A DNA stretch of 22,448 bases from a virus. Both the position numbers and the translations under genes were made by a program. Location: positions 1 through 22,448 of IMG/VR virus record IMGVR_UViG_3300022935_001985. One strand, 5' to 3'. How positions within the stretch are numbered: position 1 is the stretch's first letter; every line of letters starts with the position of its first letter. This document shows positions 1 to 7,126 of this stretch, in pieces. The notes under the pieces were generated by a model, which searched no databases, had not been told where the DNA came from, and saw nothing but the letters and a program-made list of their open reading frames with translations.

Positions 1-122
1 CAGATGAATTTGCAGGTGGTAATAGACAAGGTGGCGAATTTGATACAACACCATCAGATGCACAACAAGCAGCAGACGAATTTGCAGGTGGTAATAGACA
101 AGGTGGCGAATTTGATACAACA
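1..122 (+). repeat. Two tandem 72-bp-period coding repeats
   Basis: Bases 1-50 recur at 73-122 with one mismatch (t5 versus c77), at a spacing of 72 bp. The period is a multiple of three, so the repeat keeps the reading frame and gives two copies of DEFAGGNRQGGEFDTT in the partial protein. More copies may lie upstream of the window. Confidence 0.9.
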
Positions 123-2060
123 ACTGTACAAGAACCAGCAACAGGTCAAACCACACAAACAGACGAACCTGTACAAGAACCAGCAACAGGACAAACAGAC
201 GCAAATACTGAAGAACCTCAACAAGATGCATTAGCAGGTCGATTAGATACAACAACACCGAGCTTAATGGATGCATATAACGATGGCGGCAAACAAGCAA
301 TGGACAGTGTTCGTGATTTGCAGCAAGCACTAGAACGTTTAGGCATAGATCCAAATGGTGTAGACGGAAAGTATGGCCGCGGTACATATGCTGCCGTGCA
401 AGAATTTCAAAGACAAAATGGGTTACAAGTAGACGGCGAAGCAGGTCCTGAAACAATGGCTGCTCTACAAAGAGCGATAAACGCTCAAGCTGGATCAACG
501 GCGGCGCAGCCTCAAGCAGCAGAGCCTACCACAGGTCCAGACGATGGTACAAGAGGCGGTCAAGAGCCAAACAGAACTGTACAAGAACCAGCAACAGGTC
601 AAACCACACAAACAGACGAACCTGTACAAGAACCAGCAACAGGACAAACAAGTCCTGGAACAGGCGCAACAGCTCCTGGAGATATTGGTGACGGTTTGAG
701 AGGTGGCGGCGATGACTCCGAACAAACTATTGTACAAGAACCTGCAACTGGGCAAACTCAATCACAAGCAGTACCTGTAAGACCAGAAGAAATGGATAGA
801 TTCCAAGAACTAATGGATAAAGTAGAACAAGAACAAACATCTACTTCGGCCGCTGGACAAGAATCAGGTCAACCAAACGCAGAACTAGACGGTCAAGAAA
901 GAGGCGTGCAAACAGCAAGTGTTGATATGTCTATGAAAAATATGCTTGCTTTGGTAGAGTTTATGCTACATGAAGCACCTGAAGATTTAACTGATCAAGA
1001 ACGTGAAGAACTAGATGCACTTTTTGCAAGATTGGAAGCAAGCGATGATCCTAGGGCTAAAGAACTTGTATCTCGTTATAATAAAGCATTTCCTAAATCA
1101 GACCAAGCAATTGACAATAAGATGGATAGAGATAATGCTGCATCATCTGCAAGTGCAGACGGACCTAGAACAAGAGGCGGCAAACGTGGATCTGAAGGAG
1201 AAGGTAACATAGACGCTCAACGTAATGTTTTACAAAATCATAATGCGTTAGCAGATGAAATTAGATCCGGATCAAATCCAATTGTTGCTGAAATTGAAGC
1301 AGAACTTGCAAAAGGTGGCAATATTGTACAGTTTAACGGTGTATGGATGACTAAAATACGAGATTTAGCACGCGAAGCTGACCCTCAAAGATTTCAATCA
1401 CTAAATACTAAACTACAAGTTGCATTAGCAGGATATTTTAACAAAAAATATAACGGCGGCAGTGATACAAACTTTAGAATTGGCAATACTAACGATTTTT
1501 ATAGAGGTATACAGCAACAAATTTCAGGTAGCCAAGGTGCTACAAATAGAGAAAGTTGGGACAATGACATGACAGATAAATCAAAATTAAAAGAAGCATC
1601 AATGAACATTTCAATGAATGGAACAAATGCTTCTGAAATCGGAGAACTAATGCGCATTATGCAATTAGCAGGCACAGGTGGCAGCGGAGAACATACTCAT
1701 ATGCCAATAGCACCCGATGCATTGCATACTGATGATGATTCGCATAATGAAATGCCATGTCCTGTTTGCGGTATAGCACACGGCGAAGAAGCTCCTACTC
1801 CGTGTGGAATGGGAGAAGAACTTGTAGGCGAAGATTGGGATAATGGTCCTAGTGAAGAATACAAAGATCATAATTACATGGTTAAAGATCTATCAGGTGG
1901 TATTAATAGACAGAAAAAAATGTATGCTGCTTCACAACGCGGAGACAATGCTATGGCAGTAGAATCAGTTAAAGATCAGTTATACAAAGCACTCGAAGGC
2001 AAATACGCTAATGATGCACAACGCAAAGCAGTGCATGCAGCAAAGAATAAGAAAAAGTAA
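1..2060 (+). CDS. Partial acidic repeat protein with peptidoglycan-binding domain (virion-associated?)
   Basis: The 5' end is missing. The frame is open from base 3, so the ATG at 267 is internal; 685 residues are visible. The visible start is low-complexity and rich in Q, T, G, D and E, with a 16-residue unit (DEFAGGNRQGGEFDTT) twice and VQEPATGQT five times (from 126, 171, 579, 624 and 732). Between repeat groups, about 300-480 encodes a PG_binding_1-type domain (DLQQALERLGI, VDGKYGRGT, VQEFQRQNGLQVDG, AGPETMAALQ). The C-terminal half is less repetitive and carries a CPVCG...PCG cysteine motif near 1756-1806 and the segment EIGELMRIMQLAG. PG_binding_1 domains usually anchor enzymes or virion parts to cell walls; no catalytic domain is visible here. 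The gene lies directly upstream of gp17 and ends in a terminator. A tail or internal virion protein is my inference; the domain call is firmer than the role. Confidence 0.75.
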   Translation, partial: DEFAGGNRQGGEFDTTPSDAQQAADEFAGGNRQGGEFDTTTVQEPATGQTTQTDEPVQEPATGQTDANTEEPQQDALAGRLDTTTPSLMDAYNDGGKQAMDSVRDLQQALERLGIDPNGVDGKYGRGTYAAVQEFQRQNGLQVDGEAGPETMAALQRAINAQAGSTAAQPQAAEPTTGPDDGTRGGQEPNRTVQEPATGQTTQTDEPVQEPATGQTSPGTGATAPGDIGDGLRGGGDDSEQTIVQEPATGQTQSQAVPVRPEEMDRFQELMDKVEQEQTSTSAAGQESGQPNAELDGQERGVQTASVDMSMKNMLALVEFMLHEAPEDLTDQEREELDALFARLEASDDPRAKELVSRYNKAFPKSDQAIDNKMDRDNAASSASADGPRTRGGKRGSEGEGNIDAQRNVLQNHNALADEIRSGSNPIVAEIEAELAKGGNIVQFNGVWMTKIRDLAREADPQRFQSLNTKLQVALAGYFNKKYNGGSDTNFRIGNTNDFYRGIQQQISGSQGATNRESWDNDMTDKSKLKEASMNISMNGTNASEIGELMRIMQLAGTGGSGEHTHMPIAPDALHTDDDSHNEMPCPVCGIAHGEEAPTPCGMGEELVGEDWDNGPSEEYKDHNYMVKDLSGGINRQKKMYAASQRGDNAMAVESVKDQLYKALEGKYANDAQRKAVHAAKNKKK
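122..197 (+). repeat. 76-bp perfect direct repeat, copy 1
   Basis: This block is identical base for base to 575-650, at an offset of 453 bp (151 codons, in frame). It encodes VQEPATGQT-TQTDEP-VQEPATGQT. The intervening DNA carries the peptidoglycan-binding domain, so recombination between the copies would remove that domain without breaking the frame. Confidence 0.92.
575..650 (+). repeat. 76-bp perfect direct repeat, copy 2
   Basis: Second copy of the block at 122-197, identical over 76 bp. A further diverged VQEPATGQT unit follows at 732. Confidence 0.92.
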
Positions 2061-2076
2061 ATATCCCCCAGAACTC

Positions 2077-2103
2077 AATAGGGCCTAAGGGCCCTATTTT
2101 TTT
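2077..2103 (+). terminator. Rho-independent terminator after the PG-binding protein
   Basis: A 9-bp perfect stem (AATAGGGCC at 2077-2085 with GGCCCTATT at 2090-2098) has a 4-base loop TAAG and runs into seven T residues (2097-2103). It begins 17 bases after the stop codon and separates this gene from gp17. Confidence 0.9.
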
Positions 2104-2104
2104 G

Positions 2105-2112
2105 AGTAAATA
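2105..2112 (+). promoter_or_regulatory. T4-type late promoter motif before gp17
   Basis: AGTAAATA matches the TAAATA core of the T4 late promoter (TATAAATA). It follows the terminator immediately and ends 5 bases before the gp17 ATG. No Shine-Dalgarno sequence lies between, so a start site 5-7 bases downstream would give a leaderless or nearly leaderless mRNA. The first bases depart from consensus, so this is moderate evidence. Confidence 0.5.
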
Positions 2113-2117
2113 TACAT

Positions 2118-3698
2118 ATGAGTAAGTCATTAGATGGTGTCTTAACAAAAAAGGCAAACCGTAAAGAAACATTTACAGAAGATCATATTCAAGATCTTAT
2201 GCAGTGCATGGATCGTGATAATGGGTATCTTTATTTTGCAAAACATTTTGCAAATATACAACACCCTGTACAAGGCAAACTTTTATTTGATCCTTACGAA
2301 TATCAACTTAGGTTGTTACACTCTTATCATAATTACCGATTTAACATTAACATGATGCCACGACAAACAGGAAAAACTACTTGTGCTAGTATCTACTTGT
2401 GTTGGTATGCTATGTTCCATCCAGATCAAACTATTCTAATTGCTGCACACAAATATACAGGTGCGCAAGAAATTATGTCACGTATACGCTATGTGTATGA
2501 AACTTGTCCAGATCATATTAGGGCAGGTGTAACAAGTTACAACAAAGGTAGTATGGAATTTGAAAATGGATCACGCATTATAAGCCAAACAACAACTGGA
2601 AACACAGGACGTGGTTTGTCTATCTCTTTACTATACTGTGACGAGTTTGCGTTTGTGCAACCTAATATTGCGGAAGAGTTTTGGACTTCAATATCTCCTA
2701 CACTAGCAACAGGTGGTCGTGCTATCATTACTAGCACACCGAACTCAGATGAAGATACATTTGCTACTATTTGGAAACAAGCAGAACAAAAGTTTGACGA
2801 ACATGGCAATGAACAAGATGTTGGCATAAACGGATTTCATGCTTTTAGAGCAAGTTGGGACGAACATCCAGACAGAGACGAACAATGGAAACAAGATGAA
2901 ATAGGACGTATTGGCGAAGAAAAGTTCCGACGCGAATATGGCTGTGAGTTCTTAGTTTTTGATGAAACATTAATTAACAGTATTAAACTTGCTGCTATGG
3001 AGGGTGTAAATCCTATTCTAAATATGGGGCAAACACGTTGGTATAAAAAGCCCACAAGCCAATACACATATGTTGTTGCACTTGATCCTAGTATGGGTAC
3101 TGGCGGCGACTATTCTGCCATACAAGTTTTCGAACTGCCTACCTATGAACAAGTAGCAGAATGGCAGCACAATACTACTGCTATACCCGGACAAATAAGA
3201 GTACTTGCAGACATTTGTAAGTATATAGAAAGTGAAACAAAAAATCCCACAGGAATTTATTGGAGCGTGGAGAACAATGGATTAGGCGAGGCTGCCCTTA
3301 TCGTTATAAACGATTACGGTGAAGAGAACATTCCGGGGTTGTTCGTCAGTGAGCCTATCCGCAAAGGACACGTTCGTAAATTCCGCAAAGGTTTCAACAC
3401 TACTCACAGCACAAAAGTTACTGCTTGTAGTAGATTGAAAACAATGATAGAAAATGACAAGATGACAATAAAATCTAAACCGTTTGTGTCAGAATTAAAA
3501 GCATATGTAGCAACAGGTTCTAGCTACCAGGCTAAATTGGGTCACAGTGACGATTTAGTAAGTGCTACACTATTAGCACTTAGAATGATGAGTGTGTTAA
3601 AGGATTGGGATCCTAGAGTTTACAATACCTTTAACCAAGCTGAAGATATAGAAGATTATGAACAACCTATGCCAATCTTCATAAGTACTAATTATTGA
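2118..3698 (+). CDS. gp17: Terminase large subunit (gp17-like packaging ATPase/nuclease)
   Basis: This is the DNA-packaging motor of T4-like phages: an N-terminal ATPase drives DNA into the prohead and a C-terminal RNase H-fold nuclease cuts the concatemer. The 526-residue protein has Walker A PRQTGKTT (residues 81-88), Walker B LLYCDE (171-176, catalytic E176) and a coupling motif TSTPN (205-209). The nuclease acidic residues are visible at D323 (VVALDPSMG), E385 (VENNG) and D478/D479 (HSDDL). Length is slightly below T4 gp17 (610). No Shine-Dalgarno precedes the ATG; a late-promoter motif abuts it. No small terminase (gp16) gene is adjacent. The neighbours on both sides carry cell-wall-binding domains. 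Confidence 0.96.
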   Translation: MSKSLDGVLTKKANRKETFTEDHIQDLMQCMDRDNGYLYFAKHFANIQHPVQGKLLFDPYEYQLRLLHSYHNYRFNINMMPRQTGKTTCASIYLCWYAMFHPDQTILIAAHKYTGAQEIMSRIRYVYETCPDHIRAGVTSYNKGSMEFENGSRIISQTTTGNTGRGLSISLLYCDEFAFVQPNIAEEFWTSISPTLATGGRAIITSTPNSDEDTFATIWKQAEQKFDEHGNEQDVGINGFHAFRASWDEHPDRDEQWKQDEIGRIGEEKFRREYGCEFLVFDETLINSIKLAAMEGVNPILNMGQTRWYKKPTSQYTYVVALDPSMGTGGDYSAIQVFELPTYEQVAEWQHNTTAIPGQIRVLADICKYIESETKNPTGIYWSVENNGLGEAALIVINDYGEENIPGLFVSEPIRKGHVRKFRKGFNTTHSTKVTACSRLKTMIENDKMTIKSKPFVSELKAYVATGSSYQAKLGHSDDLVSATLLALRMMSVLKDWDPRVYNTFNQAEDIEDYEQPMPIFISTNY

Positions 3699-3704
3699 TA
3701 AATA
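3697..3704 (+). promoter_or_regulatory. T4-type late promoter motif GATAAATA
   Basis: GATAAATA matches the NATAAATA late-promoter form described for marine T4-like phages. It overlaps the gp17 stop codon and lies 7 bases before the ATG at 3712. No Shine-Dalgarno sequence lies between, so a very short leader is predicted. Confidence 0.65.
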
Positions 3705-3711
3705 CATTGCA

Positions 3712-5961
3712 ATGAAAAATTTAGATCTAATAGCAGAAGAACTTTTTAACAAAATACGAGGACGCTTTCCAAGTGTCACCATTGGTGATGAAGAAGGCAA
3801 AGTAACCAACGAGCCAAATGCTGCTCGATTTTTTGACTTCGATTATATGGAAGGCGATAAAAAATTAGGGAGTGTAAACGTAACGCTATCCGATAACGCT
3901 ATCCAAGTAATGTATAGTAATGACTTTGTAGCTAACGAAGATAGTATTACTAGAGACAATTGGTACGGGTTTTTAAAGGAATTAAGAAGTTTTAGCAAAA
4001 AGAGACTTTTACAGTTTGACACAAGGAATATTAATAAATCAAATTTAGATCTAAGAGATTATAAATTTTTAACAAAAGATCGCACCGGAGATAATACAAT
4101 GAACGAATCAAAGATGTATGGCACTAGCAAAACTAGTTACCAAAATATTGGTGAAGCTAGAATTGCAATAAAACACACTAAACCAGTAAATCATGAATCT
4201 GTAACTGGTAGAATACAAAATATAGGTGCAATTTATATAGAAAGTAGCGATGGAGAAAGATTTAAATTTCCATTTAAACACATTAATGGTGCAAGAGCAA
4301 TGGCAAGACATGTCAGTGAAGGCGGTAAGCCATTTGATGACTTTGGCAAACATATCGAATCTATTAGCGAAGAATTAATTAGTTTGAAAAAATTTAAGTC
4401 ATACATGAATCGTTCTAGTGTAATGGCTGAAGGTCTTTCTTCATATGTTCGTCCGGTCAATGAAAGAATAGAAGAACTAAAGAAAACAGTGCAACATCTT
4501 CAAAAAGAATCCTTTTATAAAAATACTTTTGAAAATTTTGAACTACAAGAAGTAACAGAAGTTCCAACAGACGTAGCAGAAAATTGGATAGATCAACTTA
4601 CAATACGTCAGTTTAATGAAGAATTAAAAGATGTGTTTCCTTTCGTATACCGCTTGGTAAGCGAAACAACTCGTGCAAAAGAGTTAACAGCAGAATCATT
4701 TTTAGACGAAGATCACAGAGAAACCTATACTGTAAAACAAGGCGATACTTTGTATAGCATTGCTAGAGAAATGGTAAAGTATGAAATGCAAGGTATGAGT
4801 GTAAATGATGCTGTACAGATGATTGCAGACGACAATGGTATTGAAGATCCAGCAATGATACAGCCCGGGATGGAGTTACAAATTCCTTGGGTGACTGGTG
4901 CAGTAGGAGGAGATCCTATGACGGGCGAACCTATAACTAGAGGGTTGCCACATGGTGCATTTGAACATTCTATTGAAAATACATTTGAAGAGCTAATGGG
5001 TCAATTTGGTGAAACATTAACACCTACTGACGACGAATGGTCAAAAACATTACAAATCCCAAATAGAGAAACTTGGGAAAAATTAATAAAACAAGCCAAA
5101 GCCGAAGGCGATAAAAAAATGCTAGGTAAGTTAATGGCAATGGGTCAATTTAGTGAAAGCAAAGTTGAAATGTGTCCAGAAGCATGCTGCGGCAAGCCTG
5201 TCACAGAATGCTCTTGCGGTCCAGATTGTAAACATTGTAATTGCTACGAAAAGAACAAAAAAATGGATGAGAGCAAAAGAGACGTTCCGGTAACAGAATT
5301 TGTTTTATCAATGTATGATCGCCATACAGGACAGTTTCCAAAAGGCGAAACAGCAGTACTAACAGCAATAGAAAAAGACTACGGCGAACAGTACATCAAT
5401 CCTGCAAAAGCGTTTATTGAAGCAATCAATGCAAAGTTTGAAGAATTTAACGGTTATAGAGATCCTGAGCTTGCAGAAGATGATGTGGAAGAAGGTGTTT
5501 GGGACGCTGTCAAAGGTGCAGTCAGTGGCGGCATTCAAGGTGCTAAACAAGGATGGACAACTTCAAACTTTCAAAACAAAGCTCAAGAATTAGCAAATCA
5601 ATACGCTAAAGTTGCTCCACAAGCAGCAAAAGATCCAAACTCATATATACATGGGGGTACCCTTGCAGGGTACCCTGCTATAGAGGCTTTATTAGACATT
5701 TATCAAGAGTTGGATGGATTAGGCAGAGAGATTAAAAAAGCAGGCGGCGGCGAAACCACTACATATAATGCAATGCAAATGATAAAAAATATTCAGAGAA
5801 TAAGACAAGGCGACCAAAATGCATTAAGAAGATTAAACAATCAGATTGCCAGCAACGAAGCCAAATTTATTATGGATTTTGTTAAAAAAGATATTGCAAG
5901 TATAAGCGCACAAGGCGAATCACAAGAACAAAACGACATCATGAGATTAGCCGGTCTGTAA
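3712..5961 (+). CDS. LysM-domain protein with eight-cysteine cluster (putative virion protein)
   Basis: This is a 749-residue protein of unknown function. A LysM domain (peptidoglycan/chitin binding) spans about 338-392 and opens with YTVKQGDTLYSIA, ending near QPGMELQIP. Residues 488-511 hold eight cysteines (C488, C492, C493, C500, C502, C506, C509, C511) plus H508, a spacing that suggests a bound metal or dense disulfides. Residues 200-285 look helical. A Gly/Ala-rich stretch (VKGAVSGGIQGAKQGW) lies near 600-617, and the C-terminus ends in DIMRLAGL, resembling LMRIMQLAG in the protein before gp17. No signal peptide or membrane segment is evident. Position between gp17 and gp32, behind a late-promoter motif, suggests late expression and a virion role; this is inference. 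Confidence 0.75.
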   Translation: MKNLDLIAEELFNKIRGRFPSVTIGDEEGKVTNEPNAARFFDFDYMEGDKKLGSVNVTLSDNAIQVMYSNDFVANEDSITRDNWYGFLKELRSFSKKRLLQFDTRNINKSNLDLRDYKFLTKDRTGDNTMNESKMYGTSKTSYQNIGEARIAIKHTKPVNHESVTGRIQNIGAIYIESSDGERFKFPFKHINGARAMARHVSEGGKPFDDFGKHIESISEELISLKKFKSYMNRSSVMAEGLSSYVRPVNERIEELKKTVQHLQKESFYKNTFENFELQEVTEVPTDVAENWIDQLTIRQFNEELKDVFPFVYRLVSETTRAKELTAESFLDEDHRETYTVKQGDTLYSIAREMVKYEMQGMSVNDAVQMIADDNGIEDPAMIQPGMELQIPWVTGAVGGDPMTGEPITRGLPHGAFEHSIENTFEELMGQFGETLTPTDDEWSKTLQIPNRETWEKLIKQAKAEGDKKMLGKLMAMGQFSESKVEMCPEACCGKPVTECSCGPDCKHCNCYEKNKKMDESKRDVPVTEFVLSMYDRHTGQFPKGETAVLTAIEKDYGEQYINPAKAFIEAINAKFEEFNGYRDPELAEDDVEEGVWDAVKGAVSGGIQGAKQGWTTSNFQNKAQELANQYAKVAPQAAKDPNSYIHGGTLAGYPAIEALLDIYQELDGLGREIKKAGGGETTTYNAMQMIKNIQRIRQGDQNALRRLNNQIASNEAKFIMDFVKKDIASISAQGESQEQNDIMRLAGL
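5655..5678 (+). repeat. Tandem GGGTACCC palindromes inside the LysM gene
   Basis: GGGTACCC occurs at 5655-5662 and again at 5668-5675. The second lies in a perfect 14-base palindrome, GCAGGGTACCCTGC (5665-5678). The two copies can also pair as an 8-bp stem with a TTGCA loop. The block is GC-rich in AT-rich surroundings and uses codons (ggg, acc, ctt, cct) less common nearby. It codes in frame for GGTLAGYPA. Confidence 0.7.
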
Positions 5962-5999
5962 AGATTGGCTAAATTCTTGAAATTCTTTGTCAAAAAAGG

Positions 6000-6028
6000 T
6001 TGACAGAAGATAAATATTATTGTATAGT
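6000..6028 (+). promoter_or_regulatory. Sigma70-like promoter for gp32
   Basis: TTGACA (6000-6005, perfect -35) is followed by a 17-base spacer and TATAGT (6023-6028, five of six -10 matches). A perfect TATAAT also lies at 6030-6035 but at a poor spacing of 24. Start is predicted near 6035, giving a leader of about 54 bases. TGTCAA at 5988-5993 forms a 6-bp dyad with the -35 box, which could be an operator. The same layout and a shared TATAGTATAT stretch occur at 20584. Confidence 0.7.
6009..6016 (+). promoter_or_regulatory. T4-type late promoter motif inside the gp32 promoter spacer
   Basis: GATAAATA, identical to the motif at 3697, lies within the 17-base spacer of the sigma70-like promoter. 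Host-type early and phage late polymerase could both use this region, as T4 gene 32 also has more than one promoter class. The dual use is inference. Confidence 0.5.
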
Positions 6029-6045
6029 ATATAATGTGCTATACA
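6021..6045 (+). promoter_or_regulatory. Dyad across the gp32 -10 region
   Basis: TGTATAG (6021-6027) and CTATACA (6039-6045) form a perfect 7-bp inverted repeat around an 11-base centre that covers the -10 box and predicted start. Only the right arm would be in mRNA started near 6035, so it is better read as a DNA site (possible operator) than an mRNA hairpin, unless transcription enters from upstream. Confidence 0.45.
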
Positions 6046-6050
6046 AAATT

Positions 6051-6088
6051 AGGCACATAGAACATAGGCATATAAAGGAGGCATAACT
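6051..6088 (+). promoter_or_regulatory. gp32 leader with AGGCA repeats and strong ribosome binding site
   Basis: Three near-repeats, AGGCACATAG (6051), AGGCATATAA (6066) and AGGCATAACT (6079), are spaced 15 and 13 bases apart. AAAGGAGG (6074-6081) is a near-perfect Shine-Dalgarno sequence 7 bases before the ATG, the strongest in the window. T4 gp32 represses its own translation by binding its leader; a similar role for these repeats is a guess. Confidence 0.55.
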
Positions 6089-7075
6089 ATGGCATCATTA
6101 GCAGAAATCCGAGCAAAGCTCAAAGAACAAGAATCACGCACAAGCGGTAACAGCTCAGGCGGCGGTGATAACAGCATTTACCCATTTTGGAATATTAAAG
6201 AAGGCGATAGCGCAACGCTACGTTTCCTTCCTGATGGCAATGCAGACAACACATTCTTTTGGCAAGAGCGTTTGGTAATTAAACTACCATTTGCAGGAGT
6301 CAAAGGTCAAACCGACTCACGTCCAGTACAAGTACAAATTCCATGTATGGAAATGTATGGCGAGACATGTAATATTCTTAATGAAGTACGTGGTTGGTTT
6401 AAAGATCCAAGTCTAGAAGATATGGGTCGTAAGTATTGGAAAAAACGTTCTTATATTTTTCAAGGTTTTGTTGTGGACAATCCACTAAGCGAGGACACTA
6501 CTCCGGATAATCCAATCCGTAGATTTATTATTGGTCCTCAAATCTTCCAGATCATCAAACAGGCTCTTATGGATCCAGACATGGAAGAATTGCCAACAGA
6601 TTACACAGCAGGTGTAGACTTCCGTCTTAATAAAACTTCAAAAGGCGGATACGCAGACTACTCAACATCTAACTGGGCACGTAGAGAGCGTCCACTAAAT
6701 GATGCTGAAATGCAGGCTGTTAATACACACGGCTTGTTTAATCTAAATGACTTCCTACCTAAAAAGCCAGGTGAAGTAGAACTTAAGGTCATGCAAGAAA
6801 TGTTTGAAGCGTCAGTAGACGGTGAAGCATTTGACATGGATCGTTGGGGACAATACTTCCGTCCAGCGGGCATGAGTGCAGCAACAGGCGATCCAGTTGC
6901 TCCGGCTGCAAGCACACCTGCACCAACACCAGCGCCAGCACCTGAGGCAGCACCTGCTCCTGTAGCAGAGGCAGCACCAGAGCCAACTCCAGCACCAGCA
7001 GCTGAAGCGGCTCCTGCAGAAGGTGGCAATGCGCAAGACATTCTTGCAATGATCCGCGCACGTCAAGGACAGTGA
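6089..7075 (+). CDS. gp32: Single-stranded DNA-binding protein (gp32-like)
   Basis: This protein coats single-stranded DNA in replication, recombination and repair and recruits UvsX/UvsY and replication proteins. The 328-residue product has a basic N-terminal segment (LAEIRAKLKEQES), an OB-fold-type core opening with YPFWNIKEGDSATLRFLPDG (31-50), and the conserved segments IPCMEMYGETC (84-94) and KKRSYIFQGFVV. Residues about 268-312 form a Pro/Ala/Glu-rich linker, followed by a short terminal helix (DILAMIRARQ), which probably replaces the acidic partner-binding tail of T4 gp32. Only two cysteines exist (C86, C94), so the T4 zinc set (His plus three Cys) is not complete. The strong ribosome binding site fits a protein made in stoichiometric amounts. 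Confidence 0.93.
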   Translation: MASLAEIRAKLKEQESRTSGNSSGGGDNSIYPFWNIKEGDSATLRFLPDGNADNTFFWQERLVIKLPFAGVKGQTDSRPVQVQIPCMEMYGETCNILNEVRGWFKDPSLEDMGRKYWKKRSYIFQGFVVDNPLSEDTTPDNPIRRFIIGPQIFQIIKQALMDPDMEELPTDYTAGVDFRLNKTSKGGYADYSTSNWARRERPLNDAEMQAVNTHGLFNLNDFLPKKPGEVELKVMQEMFEASVDGEAFDMDRWGQYFRPAGMSAATGDPVAPAASTPAPTPAPAPEAAPAPVAEAAPEPTPAPAAEAAPAEGGNAQDILAMIRARQGQ

Positions 7076-7082
7076 TAACTAG

Positions 7083-7111
7083 TGGGGGAGCAATCCCCCA
7101 TTTTGCTTTTT
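7083..7111 (+). terminator. Rho-independent terminator between gp32 and uvsX
   Basis: TGGGGGA (7083-7089) pairs with TCCCCCA (7094-7100) around a GCAA tetraloop of the stable GNRA class, followed by TTTTGCTTTTT. The broken T tract suggests partial read-through, which would let some gp32 transcripts continue into uvsX and set a high gp32:uvsX ratio. Confidence 0.85.
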
Positions 7112-7126
7112 AGATTAGGAGATATT

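Noticed and set aside
4-234. A 76-residue frame with repeats at the left edge
   Set aside because: It is another frame of the 72-bp repeats; the frame starting at base 3 is open and continues into the long gene.
1-770. Repeats that might suggest a CRISPR array
   Set aside because: Repeats are in frame, encode peptide units, and have no regular unique spacers.
6658-7066. Three overlapping minus-strand frames opposite the end of gp32
   Set aside because: They arise from the complement of the Pro/Ala-rich linker and have no start signals.
7082-7126. GTG start extending uvsX by 15 residues
   Set aside because: It lies in the terminator stem and has no ribosome binding site; ATG 7127 has AGGAGA upstream.
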